64,000 nucleotides of DNA from Methanobacterium_B sp963703015 (lineage in GTDB: Archaea; Methanobacteriota; Methanobacteria; Methanobacteriales; Methanobacteriaceae): the NCBI GenBank assembly GCA_963703015.1, contig OY969779.1, positions 1,488,001 through 1,552,000 of the forward strand, read 5' to 3'. Below are positions 48,046 through 57,795 of the stretch, in pieces (position 1 is the first letter of the stretch; each line of letters starts with the position of its first letter). A program made the position numbers and the translations under genes. The notes beneath the pieces were generated by a model. It saw only the letters and a program-made list of their open reading frames with translations. It was not told where the DNA came from and ran no database searches.

Positions 48046-49809
48046 GTGAAGTTAAGTATCATAATTCCAACGTACAATGAGGAGAAATACCTTCCCAAAC
48101 TTCTTTACAGTATAAAAGAGCAAGATTTTAAAGACTATGAGATTATTGTAGCGGATGCAGGATCAAAAGACGCCACACGTGATATTGCCTCTTCAAATGG
48201 TTGTAAAGTTATTAGTGGAGGTTTACCGGCCATAGGAAGAAATAATGGGGCGGAATCTGCAGAAGGGGATTATCTGTTATTTTTAGATTCAGATGTTGTT
48301 TTGAGTTCTGGCTATCTGAAATCTGCCATAGAAGAGTTTGAGGAAAAGGATTTGGGAATAGCAATTACTCAGATACTACCATTAAGCGATAAAAATGTGG
48401 ACAAAGCCCTTCATAAATTTGCTAATTTTTTCATGAAACGTGTTGAATCTATAAAACCTCATGGTGCAGGATGTTACGGAATTTTAACCACCAAACAGCT
48501 TCATAACGAAATTAATGGGTTTGATGAAGATCTTGATTTTGGTGAAGACAGTGATTATATCGAAAGAATGGGAAAAATAAGCACATTCAAAGTTTTAAGA
48601 AATCCCCGGCTTCTTGTTTCCACTAGGAGGCTTGAAGAGGAAGGGATAAAGGATTTGGCATTCAAGTATACCAAAAGTACGATATATGATTTCAGGGGAA
48701 AGAAGATCAGTGCCGATGAACTCGACTACAACTTTGGACACAGCAACGATGAAAATTACAAACCCCGAATAATATATGCTGCCTGTGGAGAGGGCATGGG
48801 TCATGCCATCCGAACTTCTGTGATTTTGGATCATCTTAAAGATGATAATGAGGTGATGGTTTTTGCAAGTGAGCGGGCCTACGATTTTTTATCCCAAAAA
48901 TTTGATGATGTCTACAGAATCTATGGATTCAACACCGTCTACGAAAATAATGCTGTGAATGACAAAAAAACATTTATTAATGCAATGAAATACCTTCCAA
49001 GGGATGTTAAGGACAATATACGTTTGCTGTATGGAATAGCAAATAAATTTAAACCAGATCTCATCATATCTGACTTTGAATTTTACTCTAACGTCCTAAG
49101 CAAGATCATAAGGGTGCCAATGATAAGCATAGATAACATGCATGTTATCACCCAATGTAAACTTGATGTGCCCAAAAAATTCTCGAGGGATAAACTCAAA
49201 GCTGAAGGAGTTGTCAGATCGTTTATCCAGAGGCCACAGAAGTACATCATCACATCTTATTTCTATCCGGAAATAAAAAACACTGAAAAAGTGTCCATAT
49301 TTCCACCAATATTAAGGAGAGAAATATTGGAATTAGAACCAGTTAAAGGAGATAATGTCCTAGTATACCAGACCAGTTCTTCGAATCTGGAACTGATAAG
49401 TATTCTGAAGAAACTGGATGAAAACTTCATTATTTATGGTTTTGATAAGGATTCTGTTGAAGATAATTTGACATACAGAAAATTTAATGAAGACAAATTT
49501 TTCGAAGATTTAGGTTCTTGTAAAGCGGTGATTGCCAATGGGGGATTCACACTCCTAAGTGAAGCTATATACCTCAAAAAGCCTGTTTTGAGCGTTCCTG
49601 TTAAGGGACAGTTTGAACAGATATTAAATGCCATCTACCTAGAAAGACTGGGGTATGGTGAGTTTCATGAACAACTCAGTGTAGAGGTTTTGGAAAACTT
49701 TCTAAAAGATCTTAAAAAATATGATGAAGCACTTAAAACATATAATCAGGATGGAAACAAATCCATTTTAGGTGAAATTGATCGTCAGATTGACATTTAT
49801 TCTGGCTAA
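48046..49809 (+). CDS. Fused glycosyltransferase: GT2 domain plus MurG-like (GT28) domain
   Basis: A 587-residue protein with two enzymes in one chain. Residues 1-230 are a family 2 transferase (LSIIIPTYNEEKYLPKLL, DAGSKDATRD, FLDSDVVLSSGYL, FGEDSDYIERMG). Residues about 245-587 are a MurG/GT28-like transferase (AACGEGMGHAIRTSVI, ANGGFTLLSEAIYLKKPVLS, GQFEQ), like archaeal TIGR00661 proteins. Such proteins make membrane-linked glycans. The GTG start at 48046 follows GAGGGTGA. It may build pseudomurein or glycolipid; the substrate is unknown. Confidence 0.87.
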   Translation: MKLSIIIPTYNEEKYLPKLLYSIKEQDFKDYEIIVADAGSKDATRDIASSNGCKVISGGLPAIGRNNGAESAEGDYLLFLDSDVVLSSGYLKSAIEEFEEKDLGIAITQILPLSDKNVDKALHKFANFFMKRVESIKPHGAGCYGILTTKQLHNEINGFDEDLDFGEDSDYIERMGKISTFKVLRNPRLLVSTRRLEEEGIKDLAFKYTKSTIYDFRGKKISADELDYNFGHSNDENYKPRIIYAACGEGMGHAIRTSVILDHLKDDNEVMVFASERAYDFLSQKFDDVYRIYGFNTVYENNAVNDKKTFINAMKYLPRDVKDNIRLLYGIANKFKPDLIISDFEFYSNVLSKIIRVPMISIDNMHVITQCKLDVPKKFSRDKLKAEGVVRSFIQRPQKYIITSYFYPEIKNTEKVSIFPPILRREILELEPVKGDNVLVYQTSSSNLELISILKKLDENFIIYGFDKDSVEDNLTYRKFNEDKFFEDLGSCKAVIANGGFTLLSEAIYLKKPVLSVPVKGQFEQILNAIYLERLGYGEFHEQLSVEVLENFLKDLKKYDEALKTYNQDGNKSILGEIDRQIDIYSG

Positions 49810-49884
49810 ACTCGACACGAGTTCATACCATGTTTTGTTTGGCTTCACAAAAGATTATTAAACTAAAAAACAATAGTTAATAAA

Positions 49885-50367
49885 ATGATTGGTATAATGT
49901 CTGACAGCCATGATAATATTCCTGCATTAAGGAAGGCTGTTGAAACCTTCAACACATCGGATGTAGATCTTGTTATACATGCAGGTGACCTCATATCCCC
50001 ATTCACTGCACAGGAATTTAAAAATTTAGATGCAGAAATGGTGGCTGTTTTTGGTAACAACGATGGAGAAAGGGAAGGTCTTAAAAAAGCCTATGCTGAA
50101 ATTTGTATTATTGAAGATTTCAAAGAAATTTCTGTGGAAGGTTGGAAATTTTCCATAATTCATGGCACAAACCCCCAAATAGTTGATGCCCTGGCAAAAT
50201 GCGGTAAATATGATGTATTGGTCAGAGGTCATACTCACGAACTTGAAATAAAAGGGAATGAAACATTAACTATAAATCCTGGAGAAGTATGTGGCTATGT
50301 TACAGGAAAACAGACAGTTGTGTTAGTTGATCCCGATGATCTAAATTGTGAAGTAGTTTACTTGTAA
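49885..50367 (+). CDS. YfcE/MJ0936-type metallophosphoesterase
   Basis: A 160-residue calcineurin-like phosphoesterase. Metal-binding motifs are SDSHDNIPAL, HAGDLISPF, FGNNDGE, HGTNPQ and RGHTHE. Members cleave phosphodiesters, and archaeal versions are broad in substrate. It is separated by 75 bases from the fused glycosyltransferase and by 113 from the flippase-like gene, so it could hydrolyse an intermediate of envelope synthesis; that is speculation. Confidence 0.9.
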   Translation: MIGIMSDSHDNIPALRKAVETFNTSDVDLVIHAGDLISPFTAQEFKNLDAEMVAVFGNNDGEREGLKKAYAEICIIEDFKEISVEGWKFSIIHGTNPQIVDALAKCGKYDVLVRGHTHELEIKGNETLTINPGEVCGYVTGKQTVVLVDPDDLNCEVVYL

Positions 50368-50480
50368 CAATTTCTGGTTTGGCTATGGAAAATTTATATA
50401 AACCAGAAAATTCATCACCGATATAAAATAATTAAAAAAAAATTTAGGCGATATACTGTATTATTATTTAGGTAATTATT

Positions 50481-51497
50481 ATGAATCGTAAAACCATCGG
50501 ACTCCTGATTGTTGGAATTGCTATTTTGGCAGTGATGATAATTTTCATAGGACCTGGAAAAATTGAAGAAGCCCTAAAATTAGCCAATCCATGGTACCTA
50601 CTGCTTGCAGTTGTTCTTCAATTTTTTATATATGGAATGTGGACCCAACGATGGTCTATAACTATCCGATCTTTAGGAATATCTATTAGAAAGAAGCACA
50701 TATTTCCAATGCTTATGGTTGGACTGGCCATCAACAACATAACTCCGAGTGCTAGGGGTGGTGGGGAACCAGTTAGGGCTTATATGCTGGGGAAATACAC
50801 TAAATCTCCCATGGAAAATGCGTTTGCCACAGTTATTGCAGACAGGGGTTTAGACACATTTCCGTTTGTGGTGCTGGCAATTATTACCATACTGTACTCA
50901 GTTCTATCTTTAAAACTACCTGAATGGATTGTCATAGCTTTGATAATTTCACTCATAGTCTTAGTCATAGTCTTCTTCATAATTCTGTTCATGTGTATAA
51001 ACGAATCAGTGGGTCAAAGGATCACACTGTGGTTTGTTGGAGTTTTCAAGAGATTTTCAAAGAAAAAACACTTTGATATCGAAGATAAAGCCATTAACGC
51101 AGTGAAAGGTTTCCAAAGCAGTATGAATATTATGATAAGGGACAGAAGGGTTCTGATGTATGGTCTACCACTGTCCTTTGTCATATGGTTCATGGAGATA
51201 ATTCGTGTTTACATAGTTTTCTCATCATTTGGAACTCCAGTACCATTGGGTATCATAGCAGCTGTCTTCGTTATTGCGACTCTAATAGGAATGATTCCTT
51301 TACTTCCAGGGGGAGTGGGTGCAGTTGATGGCATAATGATAATATTGTACTCTGCAGCAGGAGTTCCACCATCAATAAGTGCCGCTGCAACCATAGTTGA
51401 AAGGTTAATATCATTCTGGATGACATCTTTCATAGGCATGGGAATGCTTCCATACGTTGGTTCTGGTGTGATGGAGGAATTTTCAGACAAATTTTAG
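50481..51497 (+). CDS. UPF0104/flippase-like membrane protein
   Basis: A 338-residue membrane protein with eight or so hydrophobic segments. The family signature NNITPSARGGGEPVRAYML (about residues 88-107) and LIGMIPLLPGGVGAVDGIM match the lysylphosphatidylglycerol synthase/UPF0104 group, thought to flip or modify lipids. The ATG at 50481 follows ATTTAGGTAATTATT, a weak site. It ends the envelope-like neighbourhood. A long upstream glycosyltransferase gives a natural partner. Confidence 0.85.
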   Translation: MNRKTIGLLIVGIAILAVMIIFIGPGKIEEALKLANPWYLLLAVVLQFFIYGMWTQRWSITIRSLGISIRKKHIFPMLMVGLAINNITPSARGGGEPVRAYMLGKYTKSPMENAFATVIADRGLDTFPFVVLAIITILYSVLSLKLPEWIVIALIISLIVLVIVFFIILFMCINESVGQRITLWFVGVFKRFSKKKHFDIEDKAINAVKGFQSSMNIMIRDRRVLMYGLPLSFVIWFMEIIRVYIVFSSFGTPVPLGIIAAVFVIATLIGMIPLLPGGVGAVDGIMIILYSAAGVPPSISAAATIVERLISFWMTSFIGMGMLPYVGSGVMEEFSDKF

Positions 51498-51607
51498 GGA
51501 ACAACCCCTTTTTATTCAGAATTTTTTTTAAATCATTAATATCAGCTTCCAAAGTTAAATGGAAAAATTTATAACTATTTCTAAACTACGATCAGTCGGT
51601 GATAATC

Positions 51608-52501
51608 ATGGATATAAACGGAGTGGAAATAGAAGATAACTTTGCAGAAGCATTCGATATAAAAGTATCCCGAATTCTTATTACTGCAGCAACAAAAAAA
51701 TTGGCTTTGGTAGCAGCTACTGAAGCTACAGGTTACGGAACATCGGTCATTGGATGTCCAGCAGAAGCAGGAATAGACTGCTACGTACCACCTCAGAAAA
51801 CACCTGATGGAAGGCCTGGATACGCTATAATGATCTGTAACATGAAGAAAGACAAACTCGATCATGAATTATTAGAACGTGTGGGAATGTGTATTTTAAC
51901 AGCAGCTACAACAGCTGTATTTGATTGGTTAGATGAGCCAGATGAAAAACTCAAAACCGGTCAAAAACTCAAGTTCTTCGGAGATGGATATGAGCAGACC
52001 ATTGATGTTGAAGGAAGGAAGGTTCATTCCATACCACTCATGTCAGGAGATTTCTGTGTAGAAGCAGAATTAGGTATAAAAGCAGGAGTAGCAGGAGGAA
52101 ATTTCTTTATCCTGGCTGAAAACCAGCCTGCAGGATTACTAGCTGCAGATGCAGCAGTAGATGCAATTGAAGCTGTATCTGGAGCAATTACTCCGTTCCC
52201 TGGTGGAATAGTGGCATCAGGATCAAAAGTAGGTTCCAACAAGTACAAATTCCTAGGAGCATCTACCAACGAAAAAATGTGCGTAACATTAAAAGACGAA
52301 GTTGAAGGATGCCAAATACCTGAAAATGTAAACGGTGTCTACGAAATTGTTATTGATGGTGTAGATGAAGATGCTGTAAAAGCAGCAATGAAAGCAGGTA
52401 TAGAAGCAGCTGTTAAAGTTTCAGGCATTATTCAGATAAGCGCAGGAAACTTCGGTGGAAATCTAGGTAAATACCAGTTACAACTTCATGATGTTTGTTA
52501 A
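51608..52501 (+). CDS. ftr: Formylmethanofuran:tetrahydromethanopterin formyltransferase
   Basis: A 297-residue Ftr, the second enzyme of CO2 reduction to methane, which moves the formyl group from methanofuran to H4MPT. Characteristic segments are EDNFAEAFDIKVSRILITA near the N-terminus, GCPAEAGIDCYVPP and the C-terminal SAGNFGGNLGKYQLQLHD. GGTGAT sits just before the ATG at 51608 (an in-frame GTG at 51599 is part of that site). A T-rich stretch follows the stop. Confidence 0.98.
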   Translation: MDINGVEIEDNFAEAFDIKVSRILITAATKKLALVAATEATGYGTSVIGCPAEAGIDCYVPPQKTPDGRPGYAIMICNMKKDKLDHELLERVGMCILTAATTAVFDWLDEPDEKLKTGQKLKFFGDGYEQTIDVEGRKVHSIPLMSGDFCVEAELGIKAGVAGGNFFILAENQPAGLLAADAAVDAIEAVSGAITPFPGGIVASGSKVGSNKYKFLGASTNEKMCVTLKDEVEGCQIPENVNGVYEIVIDGVDEDAVKAAMKAGIEAAVKVSGIIQISAGNFGGNLGKYQLQLHDVC

Positions 52502-52555
52502 AAACATCAATCATTATTTATTTTTTTTAATAACTGGTACTATATGCTGATTTTT

Positions 52556-54496
52556 CTATTGTATACAGAACTCTTCGATTTTTTCGCTTTCAACAATTGT
52601 CCAGATTTCTTCTAGTGGAAGATCCACTCCCAGTAAGATTCCTGCCTTGGTGAGTTCTTGAACAATTTTCATTATTGTTTTAGCATCCCTTGCAGAAACT
52701 GTGTGTGAATGCACTTGTCTAGAGATCTGCGAAAGAGTTTCAAGGGATCTTCTGGCGTCGGGTTTTTTATATTCTTCTTCACAGTTTAGTAAGTCTTCTT
52801 CATCTTTCAAATAAAGATTTCGAGTTACAACCTGACGTAATCCTGGTAAATAATGTTTAGAATCTAGTATTCTTCCACCATTTTCTATTATGATCCGTTT
52901 ATCTTCTAGTTCATTTGGTCTGTGTCTGACAAGTAACTCTGAAACCCTACCATATTCTGTAATTTTCTGTTTAATTTCTGAAGGAGTTAAATTTACACCC
53001 AAAAGAAATCCTTTTCCCTTCAACTCAGATTCAACTTTTCTCAAACTTTCAGTATCTTGACCGGATATTATATGGGAATGAATCCCTCCACCAGAAAGAG
53101 TATATAATCTTTCTAAGGACTCCATCTTTCCATTGTCTTGATTTAAGGTTGTTAAAAAACGATCCATCTCTTCATTATTTGAAAGTCCAATCTTCCTCTT
53201 GAGTGGTTCATGAAATCCAGGTAGGTAATACTCAATATCTTCGATTGTACAACCGTGTTTAAGTATGATCTGTGCTTCTTCTTGAATATCTCGGACACCG
53301 TGTGATTCTGTAATTTTTATTTCTGGTTTTAAAACCACTTCAACCATTCTACCGTTTTTCTTAGCCACTTCCATAATTTCGTCTTCGTTTAAGTTTATTC
53401 CTAGAAGAATTCCCTCTTTCTTCAGTTCGCCAGTGACTTTATCAAGACTTTCTTTGTTGGGTCCGGATATCCAGTGTGAGTGAATTCCACTCACTGATTC
53501 GTAAATATTTTCCAAAGATTTTTTTCGGGATTGTTCATTTTCCAGGCTGGTTAAAAATCTGTTCAGCTGGCTGATGTCTGAAACACCCACCTTTCTTGCA
53601 AGTGGTTCAGTAAATTCTGGAAGATGGTACTCTATATTTTCCAATGTACAACCGTATTTCAGTATGATTTCCGATTCCTTTCTAATGTCCTCAACACTGT
53701 GCTTGACAGTGATCTTCATGATGGTGGGTTCCATTGATGCGAAGTAAATATCTTCTGCCCCACTTGTTTCCGGAGATATAACCTTGTCAGCACCGGAGCG
53801 GTAGAGTCTGCGAACATTTTCTGCCTTACTTGCCCTGGTAACTATCCAGATTTTTGGACTTATTTCCCTGGCTGTGAGGGTGATGAATAGGTTGTCCACA
53901 TCTTCACCAGTTGTGATTATGACTCCCCTGGCCCTTTTTATCCCTGCATCAATCATGATGTTTTCATCTGTTGCATCTCCAGGTATTGCTAAAACATGGG
54001 GGTCCTGCCAGAGTTCCTTTTCTACAACATCCTTATTTTTCTCTATAATTATCACTTGGATATTTCTTTTCTTCAATTCTTTATGCACAGCACTACCAAC
54101 TCTTCCATAGCCACACAGAACAAAATGGTCGTTATATGCAGCTATCATCTTTCGTTGTTTGGCACCTGATGCAATTTGTTCCACAGTCATGGTTACCACC
54201 GTAATTGTAAGTGTAAATGCGTAGGCAAGCAATGCAACACCACCCATAACAAGGGTTATGGTGAAAATTTTTTGCATAGGAGTTATTGGTTGAATATCGC
54301 CAAAACCCACTGTTGCTATTGTTTGCACAGTAAAATATAAAGAATTTAAAGGATCTAGCTTCATGATGTAGATGGAACCAACAATCCCATATAAAATAAG
54401 TACCAGCACCCCTATAATTGCATAGAATGCAAGAATATAGGGTTCATCTGCTGCATCTTTGCTCAATGGCAGTATGGGTAGGTATGGCGGGCGCAA
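52556..54496 (-). CDS. Potassium channel with TrkA-N domain and three C-terminal repeats
   Basis: A 646-residue protein. Two membrane segments (about residues 20-44 and 76-100) flank a pore loop with filter TVGFGD (about 62-67). A RCK/TrkA-N domain follows (HFVLCGYGRVGSAVHKEL, about 124-250). The rest, from about 265, is a module repeated three times, each starting with an acidic helix such as VEDIRKESEIILKYGC, then LPxF/L..., then IHSH and GILLG(I/V)(N/D)L. The start is TTG at 54496 behind GGTGATTATC. Ion gating by the first RCK domain is likely; the repeats are not recognised. Confidence 0.85.
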   Translation of the reverse strand: MRPPYLPILPLSKDAADEPYILAFYAIIGVLVLILYGIVGSIYIMKLDPLNSLYFTVQTIATVGFGDIQPITPMQKIFTITLVMGGVALLAYAFTLTITVVTMTVEQIASGAKQRKMIAAYNDHFVLCGYGRVGSAVHKELKKRNIQVIIIEKNKDVVEKELWQDPHVLAIPGDATDENIMIDAGIKRARGVIITTGEDVDNLFITLTAREISPKIWIVTRASKAENVRRLYRSGADKVISPETSGAEDIYFASMEPTIMKITVKHSVEDIRKESEIILKYGCTLENIEYHLPEFTEPLARKVGVSDISQLNRFLTSLENEQSRKKSLENIYESVSGIHSHWISGPNKESLDKVTGELKKEGILLGINLNEDEIMEVAKKNGRMVEVVLKPEIKITESHGVRDIQEEAQIILKHGCTIEDIEYYLPGFHEPLKRKIGLSNNEEMDRFLTTLNQDNGKMESLERLYTLSGGGIHSHIISGQDTESLRKVESELKGKGFLLGVNLTPSEIKQKITEYGRVSELLVRHRPNELEDKRIIIENGGRILDSKHYLPGLRQVVTRNLYLKDEEDLLNCEEEYKKPDARRSLETLSQISRQVHSHTVSARDAKTIMKIVQELTKAGILLGVDLPLEEIWTIVESEKIEEFCIQ

Positions 54497-54727
54497 GATA
54501 ATCACCAAATCGATAATTTAATATTTCAAGACTAGAATTCCTTTTTCTAAAATCTAATCAATTTTTCAATAATTCAGAGTTTTATGATTTACAATTAATT
54601 ATTGTAACATGACGGATTTATATTTTGTAGTAATGTTCGATGGAAATAAAATACGAAATCATTAATTTTCTCTTTATTAATAATATAATATAATAAGATT
54701 ACAAGAATCTGGTTTATGGTGATAAAA

Positions 54728-56206
54728 ATGGATCCAATGGATATGATGGTTGCTGATGCAAATTCTGAAGCTCTGGGGATTCCTAGAATAGTACTGATGG
54801 AAAATGCAGGAAAATGTGTTGCAGAGAAAATATTTAAAATATCAAAGAAGTGCAAAGTCGCAATCTACACAGCCAAGGGAGGTAATGGTGGAGATGGTTT
54901 TGTTGCTGCAAGGCACCTGATTCAAAAAGGTTACAATGTTGAATTATATTTTATAGGCACAGAATCAGGGATCAAATCCAGTGAAACAAAGATTAACTGG
55001 AATATTATTCAAAAATTAGGAGTTTACAATTCCTATTTGAAAATATTTAAAATACTTGATTCTTCCCAGATCAAACCATCAAATGCAGATATTATTGTAG
55101 ATGCAATGATGGGTACAGGAGTAAATGGAAAATTGAGAGAACCCATTGCAACTGCAGTTAAAGTCATAAATGATTCAGATGCTGTAGTTGTGGCTGTTGA
55201 CATTCCAACCGGGATGGATCCCCTGACAGGATCTGTTTACGATAGGGCTGTGATGGCAAACCATACTGTAACATTTCACAAACTAAAAACAGGACTATTA
55301 AATGCAGATACGAAATATCTTGGCAATTTAACTGTTTGTGATATTGGCATCCCAATGGAAGCCGAACTATTTACAGGACCCGGAGATATTCTCAGACTAA
55401 ATAGAAGAAAATTAAACTCTCATAAAGGTCAAAACGGACGAGTATTGGTTTTAGGAGGTAGTGAAAATTATTCTGGGGCCCCTGCTCTTGCAGCACTGTC
55501 AGCTCTAAGATCAGGAGTGGATATTGCAACGGTGGCATGTCCAAAATCTGTCTCAAGCTCCATACGATCATATTCTCCAGATTTAATTGTTAGAGATCTT
55601 TCAGAGGAATATGTGCGTTTTGAAGATTCTTCTGACATACTTGAAATGTCCGACAATGCAGATTCAGTTGTGATAGGCTGTGGAATTGGAATAAAAGATG
55701 AAACTGGTTTAGTTTTAAATGAAATGGTTGAAAAAATTCAAAAACCGATTGTTTTAGATGCAGATGCATTAAAAATTGTAGATAATAATGTTGTAAAGGA
55801 TGCTGATAAAAATATAGTATTAACACCCCATAAAACAGAATTTAGAGCATTTTTCGATGTGGATATTCCTGAAGATCTGGATAATAAGATTACGACAGTG
55901 GAAGGTACTGCAGCTGAATTTGGATGTACAATTCTGCTTAAAGGAGTTGTTGATATTATTTCTGATGGAAAGAGAACAAAGCTCAATTCATCTGGAAATC
56001 CTGGGATGTCTGTTGGAGGTACAGGAGATGTTTTAGCAGGACTAGTTGCAGGATTGATTTCAAAGGGGCATGATGTCTTTGAAGCTGCATTTTTGGGTTC
56101 CTACATCAATGGTGCTGCAGGGGATATTGCAAAAAAATCCTATGGCTACAATTTTTTAGCAACCGATGTTTTAAATCAAATACCCAAGGTTTTCAAGGAA
56201 AAATAG
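54728..56206 (+). CDS. nnr: Bifunctional NAD(P)H-hydrate epimerase/dehydratase
   Basis: A 492-residue YjeF-type repair enzyme. The N-terminal half is the epimerase (GGNGGDGFVAARHL, DIPTGMDPLTG). The C-terminal half is the ADP-dependent dehydratase (LGGSENYSGAPALAALSAL, TPHKTEF, GGTGDVLAGLVAGLISKGHD). It repairs hydrated NADH and NADPH. The ATG at 54728 follows GGTGATAAAA; an in-frame ATG at 54716 is less likely. It is divergent from the potassium channel gene. Confidence 0.95.
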   Translation: MDPMDMMVADANSEALGIPRIVLMENAGKCVAEKIFKISKKCKVAIYTAKGGNGGDGFVAARHLIQKGYNVELYFIGTESGIKSSETKINWNIIQKLGVYNSYLKIFKILDSSQIKPSNADIIVDAMMGTGVNGKLREPIATAVKVINDSDAVVVAVDIPTGMDPLTGSVYDRAVMANHTVTFHKLKTGLLNADTKYLGNLTVCDIGIPMEAELFTGPGDILRLNRRKLNSHKGQNGRVLVLGGSENYSGAPALAALSALRSGVDIATVACPKSVSSSIRSYSPDLIVRDLSEEYVRFEDSSDILEMSDNADSVVIGCGIGIKDETGLVLNEMVEKIQKPIVLDADALKIVDNNVVKDADKNIVLTPHKTEFRAFFDVDIPEDLDNKITTVEGTAAEFGCTILLKGVVDIISDGKRTKLNSSGNPGMSVGGTGDVLAGLVAGLISKGHDVFEAAFLGSYINGAAGDIAKKSYGYNFLATDVLNQIPKVFKEK

Positions 56207-56464
56207 TTAGATGAATCCGATTAAATTAAGAATAACCAACAAAATAACTCCAATAAATCCTCCAAAGCCTGCAACAAGCACAGTCAATATATTCACTGGA
56301 ACATCTATGAATGGGAGCAGATTTACTATGAATAACATTACAAGTCCGAAGATCATGTGTAGCAAGATTTTGATTATGATGCCTGCGGCTTTAAAAAGGA
56401 TAACCAGTCCTATTGCCAATAAAACTGCTATAACAATTCCAAACAATACAGTTTCAAGTATCAT
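56207..56464 (-). CDS. BofA-like small membrane protein
   Basis: An 85-residue very hydrophobic protein with three or so membrane segments (about residues 5-25, 29-50 and 58-84). The pattern KILLHMIFGLVMLFIVNLL and the short length match the pro-sigma-K processing inhibitor (BofA) family, seen in methanogens though they do not sporulate. Function is unknown. Its end abuts the nnr stop, convergent. It lies 49 bases downstream of the argG start side, on the same strand. Confidence 0.75.
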   Translation of the reverse strand: MILETVLFGIVIAVLLAIGLVILFKAAGIIIKILLHMIFGLVMLFIVNLLPFIDVPVNILTVLVAGFGGFIGVILLVILNLIGFI

Positions 56465-56513
56465 AAATTCGCTTCCTAACTCTTAAAAAAAAATTGTAAG
56501 TAAATAAGATCAC

Positions 56514-57695
56514 TTACTCGTTTTTACAAACTTTTTGATAGCAGGCGGCTTGTAATCCGTAATTCTTAACCATTCCTGCTATTTCACGTTGATCCATCTC
56601 TTTATCTTCAAATGAAACGGCTTCTTCACTGTAAAGACTGTAAGGGGATTCACGTCCTAAAATTCTTATACTGCCCTTATGCAGTTTCAGAATCACATCT
56701 CCTGAAACCCTAAGCTGCATGTTGTCTATGATACAGTCCAAATCTTCCCTCAGGGGTTCATGCCAGAGTCCGTTGTAAACTAATTCAGAATATGCTTGTG
56801 TCACGGTTTCGCCGAATTTAAGTTCTTCTCTGGTTAGTGTTAACTGTTCAAGAGCTTTGTGGGCTGTGATGAGTAGTTCAGCTCCAGGTGTTTCGTAGTT
56901 TTCTCTGGATTTCAAGCCAATGATACGATCTTCAATGATATCCACCCTTCCAATCCCATGTAAACCTGCTATCCTGTTAGCTTCCTTGACGATTTCTAGT
57001 GCATTCATCATTTCGCCATCAATTGCTACAGGCACACCTTCTTCAAAGGTTATTGTAATTTTTTGAGGTTCATCAGGGGCATTTTCTGTTGATTGGGTCC
57101 ATTCAAATGCTTCTTCTGGAGTTTCTACCATTGGATCCTCTAAAATATCTCCCTCTATGGATCTTCCCCAGACATTTTCATCTATACTGTATAGTTTGTC
57201 TGAAGGAACTGGGATTTTATTTTTGACAGCATAATCCATCTCTTCAGTTCTTGTTAAATTCAAATCTCTAACAGGAGCTATGATATCACACACTGAACTT
57301 GATCTTATGGTTGTTTCGAACCTAAATTGATCATTTCCCTTTCCTGTACAACCATGTGCTATTGCATCTGCATTTTCTTTCTTGGCCAATTCCACTATTT
57401 TCATGGCAATGAGCGGCCTTGCAAGGGAAGTGCTCAAAGGATAACCTTCATACATAGCGTTGGCTTTAATCGCTCTGAAAATGAATTCTTCTGCAAATTC
57501 GTGTTTAGCATCGATGGTGTAGTGTTTTTTTACCCCTATATTATTTGCAACTTGTGCTGGTCTTTCTATTTCATCTTCAGGTTGTCCTACATCGACACAT
57601 GCTGTTACTACTTCCATATTGTATTTATCTTGTAGTAACTTCACACATACCGAGGTGTCCAATCCACCGCTGAATGCAAGAACCACTTTTTCCAT
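56514..57695 (-). CDS. argG: Argininosuccinate synthase
   Basis: A 393-residue enzyme. The P-loop-like AFSGGLDTSVCVKLL at the N-terminus, CVDVGQPEDE, and HGCTGKGNDQFRFE are the classic ArgG motifs. It condenses citrulline and aspartate with ATP to argininosuccinate in arginine synthesis. The ATG follows AAGGTGATTTAAT. Length and motifs are typical. argH is not in this window. The gap to the divergent aspartoacylase-like gene, about 100 bases, holds promoters. Confidence 0.98.
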   Translation of the reverse strand: MEKVVLAFSGGLDTSVCVKLLQDKYNMEVVTACVDVGQPEDEIERPAQVANNIGVKKHYTIDAKHEFAEEFIFRAIKANAMYEGYPLSTSLARPLIAMKIVELAKKENADAIAHGCTGKGNDQFRFETTIRSSSVCDIIAPVRDLNLTRTEEMDYAVKNKIPVPSDKLYSIDENVWGRSIEGDILEDPMVETPEEAFEWTQSTENAPDEPQKITITFEEGVPVAIDGEMMNALEIVKEANRIAGLHGIGRVDIIEDRIIGLKSRENYETPGAELLITAHKALEQLTLTREELKFGETVTQAYSELVYNGLWHEPLREDLDCIIDNMQLRVSGDVILKLHKGSIRILGRESPYSLYSEEAVSFEDKEMDQREIAGMVKNYGLQAACYQKVCKNE

Positions 57696-57795
57696 ATTAA
57701 ATCACCTTGAAATTAATTTGTAAACAATTTATATTTGTCAGTTTAAAATACATAGTAACTATTTCACAACATTATAATTTAAACTTGGTGGAGTT

